Below are positions 14,530 to 23,050 of a stretch of DNA of 40,106 nucleotides, piece by piece. The stretch is from a bacterium. Its GTDB lineage: Bacteria > Cyanobacteriota > Vampirovibrionia > Gastranaerophilales > Gastranaerophilaceae. Where the stretch lies: NCBI GenBank assembly GCA_017470815.1, contig JAFUXT010000063.1:1-40106 (forward strand), given 5' to 3'. The translations under genes were made by a program, and so were the position numbers. The notes under the pieces are model-generated. The model saw only the letters and a program-made list of their open reading frames with translations. It had not been told where the DNA came from and ran no database searches. The stretch's first letter is position 1. The number at the start of each line of letters is the position of its first letter.

Positions 14530-14563
14530 GACGGCTGTTATCCCTAGCCGTCTTTTCTTTTTA
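14530..14563 (+). terminator. Intrinsic terminator before the terminase gene
   Basis: AGACGGCT (14530-14537) and AGCCGTCT (14547-14554) form a perfect GC-rich stem with a 9-nt loop, followed by TTTCTTTTT. It is a textbook rho-independent terminator, placed between the first late gene and the morphogenesis genes, with no obvious promoter behind it. Confidence 0.85.
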
Positions 14564-14583
14564 AGTAAAATAAGGATTTTAAT

Positions 14584-15093
14584 ATGGCTAAAAAAAAGGA
14601 AGAAAAACCTATTGAAAAAAGAAAACCTACTGCAAAGGATTGGCAAAAAATCAGAACTTTGTATTTACGGAATGAAACCCTCGACTATGTTATGGAACAA
14701 ATACCGTATTTAGATGTAAAGCGGAAAACCATAATTGAAAAAATGAGTAGGGAAGGTATAAACCGGAAAAAACGAAGAATTGAAGAAAAAGTTACCCAAA
14801 AACTTTGTGAAAGAGTTGAAGAAGAAAAAATTGCTGCTAACGAAAGGCATATCCAATTATTTAACGAATCTCTTGATGTTATACAAACTCTTTTGGATCA
14901 GTATAAAACCGAACTTACTGAAGGAAAAGCAAAACCGAGAGCATCTGCATATAATATGGACTTAATTATGTCGGGTATTTCAAAGGCTCAAAAAGGTTTG
15001 AGAGTTGCTTTGGGTATGGATGAAGAAGGTAATCTCAAAATCGACCAACCCGAAGTTTTGGTTATTGAAGGTGTAAAGGAAGATAATATCTAA
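14584..15093 (+). CDS. terS: Terminase small subunit (probable)
   Basis: A 169-residue basic, helical protein. Residues 15-65 (KPTAKDWQKIRTLYLRNETL, DVKRKTIIEKMSREGINRKK) form a helix-turn-helix like that of small terminases, which bind the packaging site. Residues 70-150 are a coiled coil typical of the oligomerisation core, and the C-terminus (PEVLVIEGVKEDNI) matches the beta tail seen in many. AAGGA precedes the ATG. It lies directly ahead of portal, with stop and start overlapping. The large subunit is about 16 kb away at the operon end. Confidence 0.75.
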   Translation: MAKKKEEKPIEKRKPTAKDWQKIRTLYLRNETLDYVMEQIPYLDVKRKTIIEKMSREGINRKKRRIEEKVTQKLCERVEEEKIAANERHIQLFNESLDVIQTLLDQYKTELTEGKAKPRASAYNMDLIMSGISKAQKGLRVALGMDEEGNLKIDQPEVLVIEGVKEDNI

Positions 15094-17030
15094 TGGAATA
15101 CATTATAGAAAAATTTAAAAAGGTAAAAAAGTTATCCAATGAAGAAAAAGCAAATATAGCAAAAAGGATTGTTACCGATTTTAAAACATATAATGATTCT
15201 CGCCAAAGTAATATATCAATGGCTAATGAACTTATAAAAGAGGTATTTTTCAAAAAAGATTTATCTAAAATAACGGATAAAAACAGAAAATGGAAAGCCA
15301 AAGTTAAGATGTGCAAGTTATTTATGTATTATCAGACTTTTAAGGCTTTTATTTGGAAAAATACTTACTCCGGCATAAATTCAATGTTTGATGTATCGGG
15401 CGAATCTTTGCAAGCCGACAGTAATTTAAATAAACAAAAGGCTATGCTTGTGGATATTATGGAAAAAATGGAATATCCGCAAATATGCGATACTGTCATT
15501 GATAACTCTTTAATTTATGGCGAATTAATATCATTTACGACTTGGCGAACGCGAAAAGAAGAATATCGCAGACCGATAAACTTTTTTGAGATTTTGTTTA
15601 GGAATGATTTAAAAAATTTACCAAAAATTATTGAGGCAAAATCTAAAGGTCAAAACTTCTATATTGATGAAAGAATAGTTTACGATAATCCGTATATTAT
15701 TCCTGTTAATCCGGCTGACTTTGTTTTTGATGTTACACAATCTGATGATTTTGATAATTGTCCGAAAATAAATAGGACTTGGCGAACACCGGATGATATT
15801 ATCAATAACCAATGTTATGAGATAACCCCCGAAATAGCAAGAGATTTGAGAGGTATGGTTTCAAAAGAGCCGGACAGTTCCGACTTATTAAACCAATCAA
15901 AAGATTCTCTATTAGATAAACACAAAAACGGCTCAACGATTGAAGTGTTGGAACATTGGGGTAATTTTACCTTACCGAGTGGCGAAGTTTTAAGAAATTG
16001 GCACGCAGTTGTTGTCGGTGGTAAATATTTAGTCCGATTTGAAAAGAATAAATTTGTAATTAATCCGTTTTCATTTGGTGCTTTTCTGCAAGATCCCGAA
16101 ACAAAACGAGGTATAAGTCCTTTGTATTCCGTTTTAGATTTGGCTCATGTTCAAGAGAATTTGCTGAATAAAACAGTAGATATGCAATCTTTATCCGAGA
16201 ATCCACCTTTACTTTGTCCTAAAGATTTTTTTGATGATGATGATGTGGAATTATATCCCGGAAAAATAATTACATACGATCCGCAACTTTATTCTTCTAG
16301 CAGTATTCAGCCAATGACTTTTCAGAGCAATATTTTTATTAACGATATTACATTCTTATCCGATTTAATGAGTGAAATATCGGGTATATTCCCAAATATG
16401 ATGGGTGCGGAAGAAACAGGCAACAGGACTGCAACCGAGATTAATGTAAAAACACAGGGTCAGACAACTCGTCTTGCTATGGTTTTAGATGTAATTAATC
16501 AGTATTTTATCATTCCTACTGTCAAAAATATTGCAAAACTTTGTGCAAACTTCAAATTTGGTAACGAACAAATATTTTTAAATAAAGATAATAACCCCGA
16601 AAATGTTGTTATTACTGATGAAGTACGACAGGCAGAATATCGCTATACTTATTCAGACCGTAATTCAATGACGGAAAGATTTAGTTTTGCGGATATGGTT
16701 ATTCTTGCGGTAGAAAGATTTGCCAATCATATACCTTTAAATGTTCAATCTATCTTCGTGTGGTATATGGAACAAAAAGGTGTAGAAAATCCCGAAAGAT
16801 TTTTGTTGCCAATGGAACAAATGCCAATGGAAGTGCAACAAATTTTGATGCAAAACCCTGCGGTGCAAGAAATGATAAATAGGGTACAAGCGGAAAAGGA
16901 TAAACAAAAAATTGCAAATCCTAGTCCAATAGAGATACCTAGAGAAGGGGTAAATATAAGTTCGGAGTTTGGAATACCAACTACTCCGCTTATCGAAAAA
17001 CCCGAAAGTAAAATGCAAATTTATGAATAA
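15093..17030 (+). CDS. Portal protein (podovirus type)
   Basis: A 645-residue portal forming the ring at the packaging vertex. Residues 100-250 and 290-330 carry conserved alpha/beta segments. The region GISPLYSVLDLAHVQENLLNKTV, LMSEISGIFPNMMGAEE and GNRTATEINVKTQGQTTRL is characteristic of portal/head-to-tail connectors of short-tailed phages. The C-terminus is helical and proline-rich (IANPSPIEIPREG). The length suits P22- or T7-like portals. The start overlaps the small terminase stop (TAATG). Confidence 0.88.
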   Translation: MEYIIEKFKKVKKLSNEEKANIAKRIVTDFKTYNDSRQSNISMANELIKEVFFKKDLSKITDKNRKWKAKVKMCKLFMYYQTFKAFIWKNTYSGINSMFDVSGESLQADSNLNKQKAMLVDIMEKMEYPQICDTVIDNSLIYGELISFTTWRTRKEEYRRPINFFEILFRNDLKNLPKIIEAKSKGQNFYIDERIVYDNPYIIPVNPADFVFDVTQSDDFDNCPKINRTWRTPDDIINNQCYEITPEIARDLRGMVSKEPDSSDLLNQSKDSLLDKHKNGSTIEVLEHWGNFTLPSGEVLRNWHAVVVGGKYLVRFEKNKFVINPFSFGAFLQDPETKRGISPLYSVLDLAHVQENLLNKTVDMQSLSENPPLLCPKDFFDDDDVELYPGKIITYDPQLYSSSSIQPMTFQSNIFINDITFLSDLMSEISGIFPNMMGAEETGNRTATEINVKTQGQTTRLAMVLDVINQYFIIPTVKNIAKLCANFKFGNEQIFLNKDNNPENVVITDEVRQAEYRYTYSDRNSMTERFSFADMVILAVERFANHIPLNVQSIFVWYMEQKGVENPERFLLPMEQMPMEVQQILMQNPAVQEMINRVQAEKDKQKIANPSPIEIPREGVNISSEFGIPTTPLIEKPESKMQIYE

Positions 17031-17232
17031 AGATATTTTGATAGAAAAATATGACCTAGTTATGAGTGAAGAATACTCAAAAACTAGGTCATATCAATTA
17101 GAAAATATTGTCCGTTTGGCAAATTCTGACATAAACCCTCTGATATTGCAGGGTATGTTAAAAGTTATTGCAGATACGGACAAGTGGAAAGCAGATTTTG
17201 AGAGTGAGAGGCGACTTGCGAGCAGAGGGTGA
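17023..17232 (+). CDS. Small hypothetical protein between portal and scaffold
   Basis: A 69-residue helical protein (YDLVMSEEYSKTRSYQLENIV, ILQGMLKVIADTDKWKADFE), starting at an ATG that overlaps the portal end by 8 bp. I reject a longer version opening inside portal. Its last codons run into the GC-richer structured stretch. Small helical proteins here can be scaffold or head-assembly helpers. No family is recognised. Confidence 0.65.
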   Translation: MNKDILIEKYDLVMSEEYSKTRSYQLENIVRLANSDINPLILQGMLKVIADTDKWKADFESERRLASRG

Positions 17233-17273
17233 AAGCGGTAGCGATACCCGTTTAATGCGAGCAAGTCAAGAAG
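17208..17273 (+). repeat. GC-rich nested hairpin before the scaffold gene
   Basis: GACTTGC (17213-17219) pairs with GCAAGTC (17261-17267), and GGGT/ACCC (17227-17230 with 17246-17249) nests inside. The stretch is much richer in GC than its surroundings. It overlaps the end of the 69-residue gene and ends just ahead of the scaffold binding site AGAAGG. It may set mRNA stability or translation of the scaffold/capsid block. Confidence 0.4.
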
Positions 17274-17288
17274 AAAGAAGGTTTAGTT

Positions 17289-18254
17289 ATGGAAAACGAA
17301 CAAAATGTATCAACAACCGATAATCAAGATTTGGATTCTCAAATACAAGAAATCTTTGATAGCGAAGATGTTGAGAATGATAATCAAGACAATACGGCTG
17401 ATACCGAAGAACAGGAAGAACAAACCGAAGAAACCGAATCAGAAGAAGAAACACAGGATAACATTACTAAATGCCCTGATAAGTTTTTGAATACTGACGG
17501 AACTGTTAATGTAGAAAATTTGCTTAAATCTTATCAACAATTAGAGCCTCTTTTAAATCAAAAAGCAGATTGGGAAAAAGAAAAAGCAATACTACAAAAG
17601 AAAGCCGAGTATGCTGAACAGTTACAATTACAACAACAGTCTTTAGCATTACAACAGGGTTATAGGAACTCTGAAGATATGGAACTTTCAAAAGAAGTTG
17701 CCAATGCCGTATCTAATGAGTACGAAAAATATTTATATACTGTTTCTGATCCCGAAAGAGTACAGGGATTGTTAGCGGTATATTCTAAAACTCCTAACCC
17801 TGCAATACTAGAGAAAATTGAAGATGAATTTAGTGTTGATGTTGTAAAAAGAGTATCAGTATTTGCAGAAAGGTATAAAAACCAAGTTATAGAACGGCAA
17901 AATACCGAGAAGTACGAGCAGTACAAACAAGAGGCTCAAAACTTCGTCAAGAAAGCATTTGACGATTATCCCGATTGGTTTAAAATCCCCGAATTTGTTG
18001 AGTTCTTCAAATCAGCATTAGAAGTAAAAGGTGATGCTTTTGAAACTTCAGCACTAATCGGACATCTTCAGAAGTTGAAAGATGTTTTTAGAAAGCAATT
18101 TGAGGAAGAACAAAAACTAAATTCCGAGAATGAAAAGGAAAAAGATTCTTTAAAAAATCTTACTCCGAAAGCCAATCAAAAAGTTGTTACTACAAAAAGG
18201 GTAGAGGATTATACACCCGAAGAACTTGATAGTGCAATCGAGGCTTTAGTATAA
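17289..18254 (+). CDS. Scaffolding protein
   Basis: A 321-residue, highly charged protein with low sequence complexity. Residues 1-60 are almost all acidic (NQDNTADTEEQEEQTEETES), 85-130 form a glutamine-rich coiled coil, and the C-terminus is basic (KANQKVVTTKRVEDYTPEE) and ends in a helix. This is the profile of scaffold proteins that template procapsid assembly and bind capsid through the C-terminus. It lies just upstream of the major capsid gene, the usual place. AGAAGG precedes the ATG. Confidence 0.82.
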   Translation: MENEQNVSTTDNQDLDSQIQEIFDSEDVENDNQDNTADTEEQEEQTEETESEEETQDNITKCPDKFLNTDGTVNVENLLKSYQQLEPLLNQKADWEKEKAILQKKAEYAEQLQLQQQSLALQQGYRNSEDMELSKEVANAVSNEYEKYLYTVSDPERVQGLLAVYSKTPNPAILEKIEDEFSVDVVKRVSVFAERYKNQVIERQNTEKYEQYKQEAQNFVKKAFDDYPDWFKIPEFVEFFKSALEVKGDAFETSALIGHLQKLKDVFRKQFEEEQKLNSENEKEKDSLKNLTPKANQKVVTTKRVEDYTPEELDSAIEALV

Positions 18255-18278
18255 GGCTCAAATATACATTTATCCTTT

Positions 18279-18297
18279 ATATTTATCCCTACCCCAA
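18279..18297 (+). repeat. Copy 1 of a 19-bp intergenic motif
   Basis: ATATTTATCCCTACCCCAA lies 21 bp upstream of the major capsid start. A copy with one difference (C for T) lies at 30731-30749, ahead of the DUF1353 gene. Both are in intergenic gaps of the late operon shortly before a binding site. This suggests a functional signal such as a processing or translation element. No promoter boxes are evident. Confidence 0.5.
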
Positions 18298-18318
18298 AAT
18301 TAAGAAAGAGAGTACATT

Positions 18319-19233
18319 ATGTCTGATGAACAAGTTATGATAACGACCTTCACGAAGGCATTTAATAAGTATGTCTATGATGAAATGGTGATAGGTCAGT
18401 TAGCACATACCGAATTAAAAGACGGTGTGAGAGTTGGTGCGGAAGTTGATGTTATTATGCCTGCTATGGTTACTTTGTTTGATTACACAGGCGGTGACTT
18501 AAATGATGCGGAATTAACGACTACGACTACGGCAAAAGTTAAGTTTGATAAGGGTAAAGCATTTCATTATGAAGTTGATGAAGTTAAAAAGCAACAGATT
18601 AATAATGCACCGGATCTAAAGCAAAAGGTTGAACTTGCAAAAGAATATTCTTCTGATGCAATAAAACAATTTGCTGCTGCGGTTGATACTGCTTACGGAA
18701 AATTATATACAAGAGCAGGACATTATTTATCCGGCACAAACAATACTGCAATTTCTCTTACTTCTAGCATAGCAAAAGAAATTTTTGCATATATGCAAGC
18801 GAAGTTTCAAAGAGGTGATGGAAAAGGTCATACAAATTGGATTGACGGACAAATGGTTGCAATCGTACCACCCGAATATCAATTCTATTTAGGACAACTC
18901 GAAGATTTAAAATATGTAGAATCCGGTCATCAAAAAATGGCAAAAGGTTACATTGGAAAATTGTCGGGTTGGAACATTGTCGTATCTAATAATGTTGCAT
19001 CAGTAACGGAACAAAACGGCTCAATAAGTTACTATCCGTTATTTGGTATCAAAGGAAAAACTCTTGCAGGCGGTATTTCAAAAAATCTCAACATGAAAGA
19101 TTATATGCCGGAAAAGAACTTTAATACCCGATACAAAGGATATGGCTTGTATGGTGTCGGTGCACCGAGAGCCGATTTTCTAGGTACGGTAAAAATCAAT
19201 GCACCGTTAGTATTATCTGCAAATGCCGCATAG
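18319..19233 (+). CDS. Major capsid protein
   Basis: A 304-residue protein. Position after scaffold, length and pattern (a helical N-terminus, then GVRVGAEVDVIMPAMVTLFDYTGGDLND, KGKAFHYEVDEVKKQQINNAPD) fit HK97-fold capsid proteins of short-tailed phages. The spine-helix-like region (LKQKVELAKEYSSDAIKQFAAAVDTAYGKL) and a C-terminal domain with IVPPEYQFYLGQLEDLKYVE support this. GAAAGAGAG precedes the ATG. A hairpin overlapping the stop could reduce readthrough. Confidence 0.85.
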   Translation: MSDEQVMITTFTKAFNKYVYDEMVIGQLAHTELKDGVRVGAEVDVIMPAMVTLFDYTGGDLNDAELTTTTTAKVKFDKGKAFHYEVDEVKKQQINNAPDLKQKVELAKEYSSDAIKQFAAAVDTAYGKLYTRAGHYLSGTNNTAISLTSSIAKEIFAYMQAKFQRGDGKGHTNWIDGQMVAIVPPEYQFYLGQLEDLKYVESGHQKMAKGYIGKLSGWNIVVSNNVASVTEQNGSISYYPLFGIKGKTLAGGISKNLNMKDYMPEKNFNTRYKGYGLYGVGAPRADFLGTVKINAPLVLSANAA

Positions 19234-19243
19234 TTTTATGCGG
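19226..19243 (+). promoter_or_regulatory. Hairpin at the end of the capsid gene
   Basis: CCGCATA and TATGCGG pair around GTTT, spanning the capsid stop codon, with TGTTTGCTT after it. It is a weak terminator at best; a role in protecting the capsid mRNA 3' end is possible. Confidence 0.4.
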
Positions 19244-19272
19244 TGTTTGCTTATTTGAAAGGATTTTAACAA

Positions 19273-19653
19273 ATGGCTAGAGATGAAATTACAATACAAA
19301 CTCCAATTATGGATAATACGGAATCAATAGGCATAAGAACAATTACTGCAAAATCCGTAACGGTTGCAAACGGAATTGTTTTAAAAAATGCTATGGCTTG
19401 TATGAATAATACTCTATTTATTGTGTTATCAAATACTGCCAATTCTGATTCTGCAATTACATTTAAAAAAGGCGAAAAATACCCAAACACTATGCTTGGT
19501 GATTTAAGTCTTTCAGTATCAAGTTCTTCAACTACTGTTTTTCAAGTTCAAGATCCGGCAAGATTTGTTGATGCCAATGGTGACATTAACATAGATTTTG
19601 CAAGCGGTTTCACAGGAACAATTTATGCTATCGGTAAAAAAGTAGAATTATAA
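19273..19653 (+). CDS. Probable capsid decoration or head protein
   Basis: A 126-residue protein that is almost wholly beta-sheet by pattern (ITIQTPIMDNTESIGIRTI, VTVANGIVLKN, LSLSVSSSSTTVFQVQD) with a hydrophobic end. It has no membrane span or signal peptide. Its place right after the major capsid gene and its size fit a head decoration or small capsid protein. AAAGGA lies ahead of the ATG. The function is inferred from position and fold type. Confidence 0.55.
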   Translation: MARDEITIQTPIMDNTESIGIRTITAKSVTVANGIVLKNAMACMNNTLFIVLSNTANSDSAITFKKGEKYPNTMLGDLSLSVSSSSTTVFQVQDPARFVDANGDINIDFASGFTGTIYAIGKKVEL

Positions 19654-19683
19654 CTTTTTAACATATACGCTGCTATTTATCTT

Positions 19684-19710
19684 TGAGGGCTGAAATGCCC
19701 TCATTCTTTT
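19684..19710 (+). terminator. Intrinsic terminator after the decoration-like gene
   Basis: TGAGGGC (19684-19690) and GCCCTCA (19697-19703) form a perfect stem with loop TGAAAT, followed by TTCTTTT. It lies inside the structural operon after the most abundant virion proteins. Partial termination would raise capsid and decoration levels over tail genes. Confidence 0.8.
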
Positions 19711-19727
19711 AAAAGAAAGGTTACAAA

Positions 19728-20018
19728 ATGATTGAAATTAAATTTAAACCCACAGGAAATATCTTTGCACTACCGGATGATGAGGCTATCAGAATCGTAA
19801 GAGAGGATAGAGGTAATTATGAGGTTATCAGCGGAAAGATACCGGAAGAAAAGAAACCGAAGGAAAAGAAATCGGTACAAGAATTGGTCGTTGTCGGTGA
19901 TGATAAGGGCGAAGGCTCAAAAGATGATACCAACAAAGACAAAAACAAAACCCAAGAACAAAACAAAAACCAAAATAAACAAAAAAATCAAAACAAAAAA
20001 CAGGAAAAAACTGAATAA
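19728..20018 (+). CDS. Low-complexity Lys/Asn/Gln-rich late protein
   Basis: A 96-residue protein. The first 50 residues are a small alpha/beta domain (IEIKFKPTGNIFALPDDEAIRIVREDRG). The rest is a disordered tail of repeated NKNQ/KNQN units. AAAGG precedes the ATG. The stop overlaps the next start (TAATG). Proteins of this size occur between capsid and adaptor genes in several phages, but I cannot name it. Confidence 0.6.
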   Translation: MIEIKFKPTGNIFALPDDEAIRIVREDRGNYEVISGKIPEEKKPKEKKSVQELVVVGDDKGEGSKDDTNKDKNKTQEQNKNQNKQKNQNKKQEKTE

Positions 20019-20686
20019 TGACATTAACTTTTCTTGATATTTATAACGAAGTTGCAGGGCAAGCATGGTCTATGTATGACGGTGATGCCGAATCCGTTGA
20101 TGAAATGGAATCAGCATTAAAATCTTCTATTAACAAAGCATTGTCTGAATTGTGGTGTTCGTACCCATTCCCTTTTAGAATTAAAAATATGTCCTTTGCG
20201 ACCAGAGAAGATGTAAACGAGTACGCAACCCCTAACGGCAACATTCTGCGAAAAACAGTATTAGGAAAACAAGTTTACTCCATACGAATTGGAAAAAATT
20301 ATTTAGAATATCTTGATGAATTTGAAACACTTGAAACAAAATCCGGCATCCCAACCGGATTTTATGTTTCAAATGAAAATATATATTTATACCCTACTCC
20401 CGATAATGTTTATACAGTTAATGTTGAATACTTAACTCTTGCAATAGGCGAAGATGATTTTGGAACTGCGGTTTTTTCTTTAGTAAATGATGAAGATACT
20501 ATTGATATTCCCGAAAAATATGAAAATATTTTTAAAAATGCTTTAATCACAAAATCAATGCTTTATGCTATTGCATCAGAAAGTGATGAAAACTACTCCG
20601 GCTATAAAGAACAGTATGAAAGAGCATACAAGATTTTACTTGATTACACTTCGGGATTAAAAAAGGAAAGAAAAGTTTTTTGGTAG
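20018..20686 (+). CDS. Head-tail adaptor / tail tubular protein A-like
   Basis: A 222-residue protein resembling the short-tail adaptors (T7 gp11, P22 gp4): an N-terminal helical part (MTLTFLDIYNEVAGQAWSM, ALKSSINKALSELWCSYPFPF), a beta-rich central part (GIPTGFYVSNENIYLYPTPD, YTVNVEYLTLA) and a helical C-terminus (IFKNALITKSMLYAIAS). It would attach the tail hub below the portal. It is placed before the hub gene. Its stop is 1 nt from the stop of the convergent DUF3800 gene. Confidence 0.75.
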   Translation: MTLTFLDIYNEVAGQAWSMYDGDAESVDEMESALKSSINKALSELWCSYPFPFRIKNMSFATREDVNEYATPNGNILRKTVLGKQVYSIRIGKNYLEYLDEFETLETKSGIPTGFYVSNENIYLYPTPDNVYTVNVEYLTLAIGEDDFGTAVFSLVNDEDTIDIPEKYENIFKNALITKSMLYAIASESDENYSGYKEQYERAYKILLDYTSGLKKERKVFW

Positions 20687-20687
20687 G

Positions 20688-21380
20688 TTATAACTCTAAA
20701 CTTTTGAAGGCTTTACGATAGTTTTGATTATAGTTACGGTCTGATATAAAGAAGTTTTCTATTGCTTTAATATACTCACCATTTTGTTTTCTTTGGTTGA
20801 TAAGTTCTAAAGAACAAGCCATATCTGCACATTGAGATAATCTATAATCTTCTTGGTTTACACCTTCTTTGAAACGATAATTTTTTAAATTTTTTGAAAA
20901 AGCATTATGCAAAACTCTTGTTAAATAATCTTGTCCTTCATCATAGTAAATAACTATTTCTTCAAATTTACTAAAATAATCGTAATTATCTTTAATCATT
21001 TGTTCGATAAAAAGTTCTAATCGTTGTCTTATAACTTTTTTAGAAGAACAAAATTTTTTGTCACATACAAAAGTTTTGTGTTTTAATTTTACTTTACGCA
21101 TAAATTGAAAGAATTGGTAAAATAATTTTCTTCTCAAATTCATATTTAAGCTATCGTAAGGTTTTTGTTCTCTGATAAGTGGCATTGCATGAATAGGAAA
21201 CCCAAATTTTACACCGTTTTCAAAGAAAAAATTTTGTAAGTTTTCAATATCTTCTTTTATAGATATAGATTTATCGTGAAATAAAAAAGATACTATATAT
21301 AAATCTTTTAAATTTTTATCTTGAGAATTATTAGTTTCAAAAAATCCCGATTCGTCTATAAAGATACCTAATTCACTCAT
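20688..21380 (-). CDS. DUF3800 protein, antisense cargo gene
   Basis: A 230-residue protein with DUF3800 marks: the N-terminal FIDESG (D9-E10), YYDEG (D147-E148) and QCADMACSLEL (Q183-D186). The family is regarded as RNase-H-fold, and its acidic residues could bind metal. It is oriented against the late operon, between adaptor and hub, with its own promoter (21466-21494) and its stop next to the adaptor stop. That is typical of a moron, expressed from a prophage and possibly used against other phages. The function of the family here is unknown. Confidence 0.8.
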   Translation of the reverse strand: MSELGIFIDESGFFETNNSQDKNLKDLYIVSFLFHDKSISIKEDIENLQNFFFENGVKFGFPIHAMPLIREQKPYDSLNMNLRRKLFYQFFQFMRKVKLKHKTFVCDKKFCSSKKVIRQRLELFIEQMIKDNYDYFSKFEEIVIYYDEGQDYLTRVLHNAFSKNLKNYRFKEGVNQEDYRLSQCADMACSLELINQRKQNGEYIKAIENFFISDRNYNQNYRKAFKSLEL

Positions 21381-21404
21381 CTTCCACCCATAAATATTAA
21401 AAAT

Positions 21405-21422
21405 GGCGAGGAATTCCTCGCC
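21405..21422 (-). terminator. Palindromic stem with T-run before the DUF3800 start
   Basis: GGCGAGGAA/TTCCTCGCC is a perfect 18-bp palindrome. On the minus strand it is followed by ATTTTTAAT and lies between the DUF3800 promoter and its ATG. That makes it a candidate attenuator of the DUF3800 transcript. With no loop, the innermost pairs must open. Confidence 0.5.
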
Positions 21423-21465
21423 TGTGACAGACCATGTATTTCAAAGAATACCCTAGTCTATTAAC

Positions 21466-21494
21466 ATTATAGCAAACTAAATTATTAAATACAA
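21466..21494 (-). promoter_or_regulatory. Promoter for the DUF3800 gene
   Basis: On the minus strand TTGTAT (21494-21489), a 17-bp spacer and a perfect TATAAT (21471-21466) make a good sigma-70 promoter, about 85 bp upstream of the DUF3800 start. It reads against the late operon and lies in the only intergenic gap upstream of the hub gene. Confidence 0.65.
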
Positions 21495-21517
21495 GTCCTA
21501 TAAGAGCAAAAACAGTC

Positions 21518-23050
21518 ATGGCAACAAAAATTTCTTCTTTAAAATGTAATAAGTTTGGTGGCATCAGAAGAATAAATGCTACATTTGCAAGCGAATTAAT
21601 TTCTGCATCTGATTTACAAAATGTAGAATTATTTAACACAGGAATTAATAGCGGTGTCGGAATTAGGACTGCAAAAGGTAATATATCCGTTTGTAATTTA
21701 ATTCCTTCAACGCAAAGAATAATCAATATTTTTGAGAGTGTTCAAAACAATAATACTTACTTTTTTGTTCATACTGAAGATAGTCAAAGAGGAAAAATTT
21801 ACTTATTAGATGTTGAACACAACACTCTTACACAAAAAGTAACAAATTTAACCTTAACCGGAAATTCTTGCGGATTAGATATTGCACAGGGTTGGTCGGA
21901 TTTATTTGTATTTTCAAATGGTGAAAATCTTTTAAGTATAGAGATTGGTGCTAATCCCGAAGTTGTTGTAATGAATTTGCAAGATATGGAAGGTCGTACA
22001 GTTAAGGGTTTAGGACTTGTTAATTACAATAACAGGCTTTGGATATTTAACAATAATATTCTTTGGTATTCAGTTCAAGAAAACATATACGATTTTTCAA
22101 CTTCTGATGCACAAGTTTCTACTTCTTCCGGTTTTATTGAGTATGTAAAAAACATTACTGCAATAATCCCATATTTAGGAAGTTTGGCAATATTCTTTAA
22201 AAACAGTTCTATACTTTTATCGGGCGAATATCCTTATACACAATCTGATGAAAGTCCTGGCGGTTGTGCAAGTTATAACGCATTGGTCTTTCATGGTACG
22301 GAATTGTATTTTTATGATGATACTAAAAAAGGTGTTTTCTCTTTTAATCAGATAGTCACAGGCGATAAAACTTTGGGTGATAATATCGCATTAGATATAC
22401 AAGAGGAATTGTGTTTTATTGATCCGAGCCGTCTTAATGAGATTAGAGCATTATCTATTGTTTTATCGGATAGAAACGAAATTTGGTTTTTGATTCCTAC
22501 AACTGAACCTGATGTAAAAACAATAATGATTTTTGATTATATCCATAAAGAATGGGTAAAGCGAAAATGTCCTGATGTTACTTGTTTTAATATCATCAAC
22601 AATACTCTTTATTCCGGTGGTGAAAACGGCAATATTTACGAAGAATACAAAACTGATACCTTTAATGGTGAATTTATCCGAAGTTTTTATAAATGCACTC
22701 CGCTTAATTTGGGTGTTGATAATACTTTAAAAATTTTATACTTCCCCCCAAGAGTAACGATTGATATGACATATTCAAGTGATTTTTGGGTGAGATACAT
22801 AAAAAACTATGATACTTTCAAAGCACCGAAAGTTAAGCAGATAAAAATAAAAACAATGAAAAATGCTCTATATTTTGATGTAGGGCATTGGGATAGCACA
22901 TACTTCCCATTAAAAGAATTAAACTCAATATACAAATTACCTTCTGCAACATTTAAAACACTTGAAATACAGTTATACACTTATGCAAGCGGTGAAGGGT
23001 TTTGTATTAAAAATATTGAGTTCAGTAAAATAAAGGTCAAGCAGATTTGA
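21518..23050 (+). CDS. Tail hub / packaged-DNA stabilisation protein (gp10-like)
   Basis: A 510-residue beta-propeller-type protein. The N-terminus (FGGIRRINATFASELISASDLQNVELFN) and blades with repeated W/F-rich strands (GWSDLFVFSNGENLLSIE, NNRLWIFNNNILWYS, NEIWFLIPTTEPDV, IFDYIHKEWVKRKC) resemble P22 gp10 / T7 gp12-type tail hubs. It would seal the tail end under the adaptor. The binding site is weak, and the gene starts after the antisense insert. The C-terminal 100 residues are beta-rich. Confidence 0.75.
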   Translation: MATKISSLKCNKFGGIRRINATFASELISASDLQNVELFNTGINSGVGIRTAKGNISVCNLIPSTQRIINIFESVQNNNTYFFVHTEDSQRGKIYLLDVEHNTLTQKVTNLTLTGNSCGLDIAQGWSDLFVFSNGENLLSIEIGANPEVVVMNLQDMEGRTVKGLGLVNYNNRLWIFNNNILWYSVQENIYDFSTSDAQVSTSSGFIEYVKNITAIIPYLGSLAIFFKNSSILLSGEYPYTQSDESPGGCASYNALVFHGTELYFYDDTKKGVFSFNQIVTGDKTLGDNIALDIQEELCFIDPSRLNEIRALSIVLSDRNEIWFLIPTTEPDVKTIMIFDYIHKEWVKRKCPDVTCFNIINNTLYSGGENGNIYEEYKTDTFNGEFIRSFYKCTPLNLGVDNTLKILYFPPRVTIDMTYSSDFWVRYIKNYDTFKAPKVKQIKIKTMKNALYFDVGHWDSTYFPLKELNSIYKLPSATFKTLEIQLYTYASGEGFCIKNIEFSKIKVKQI

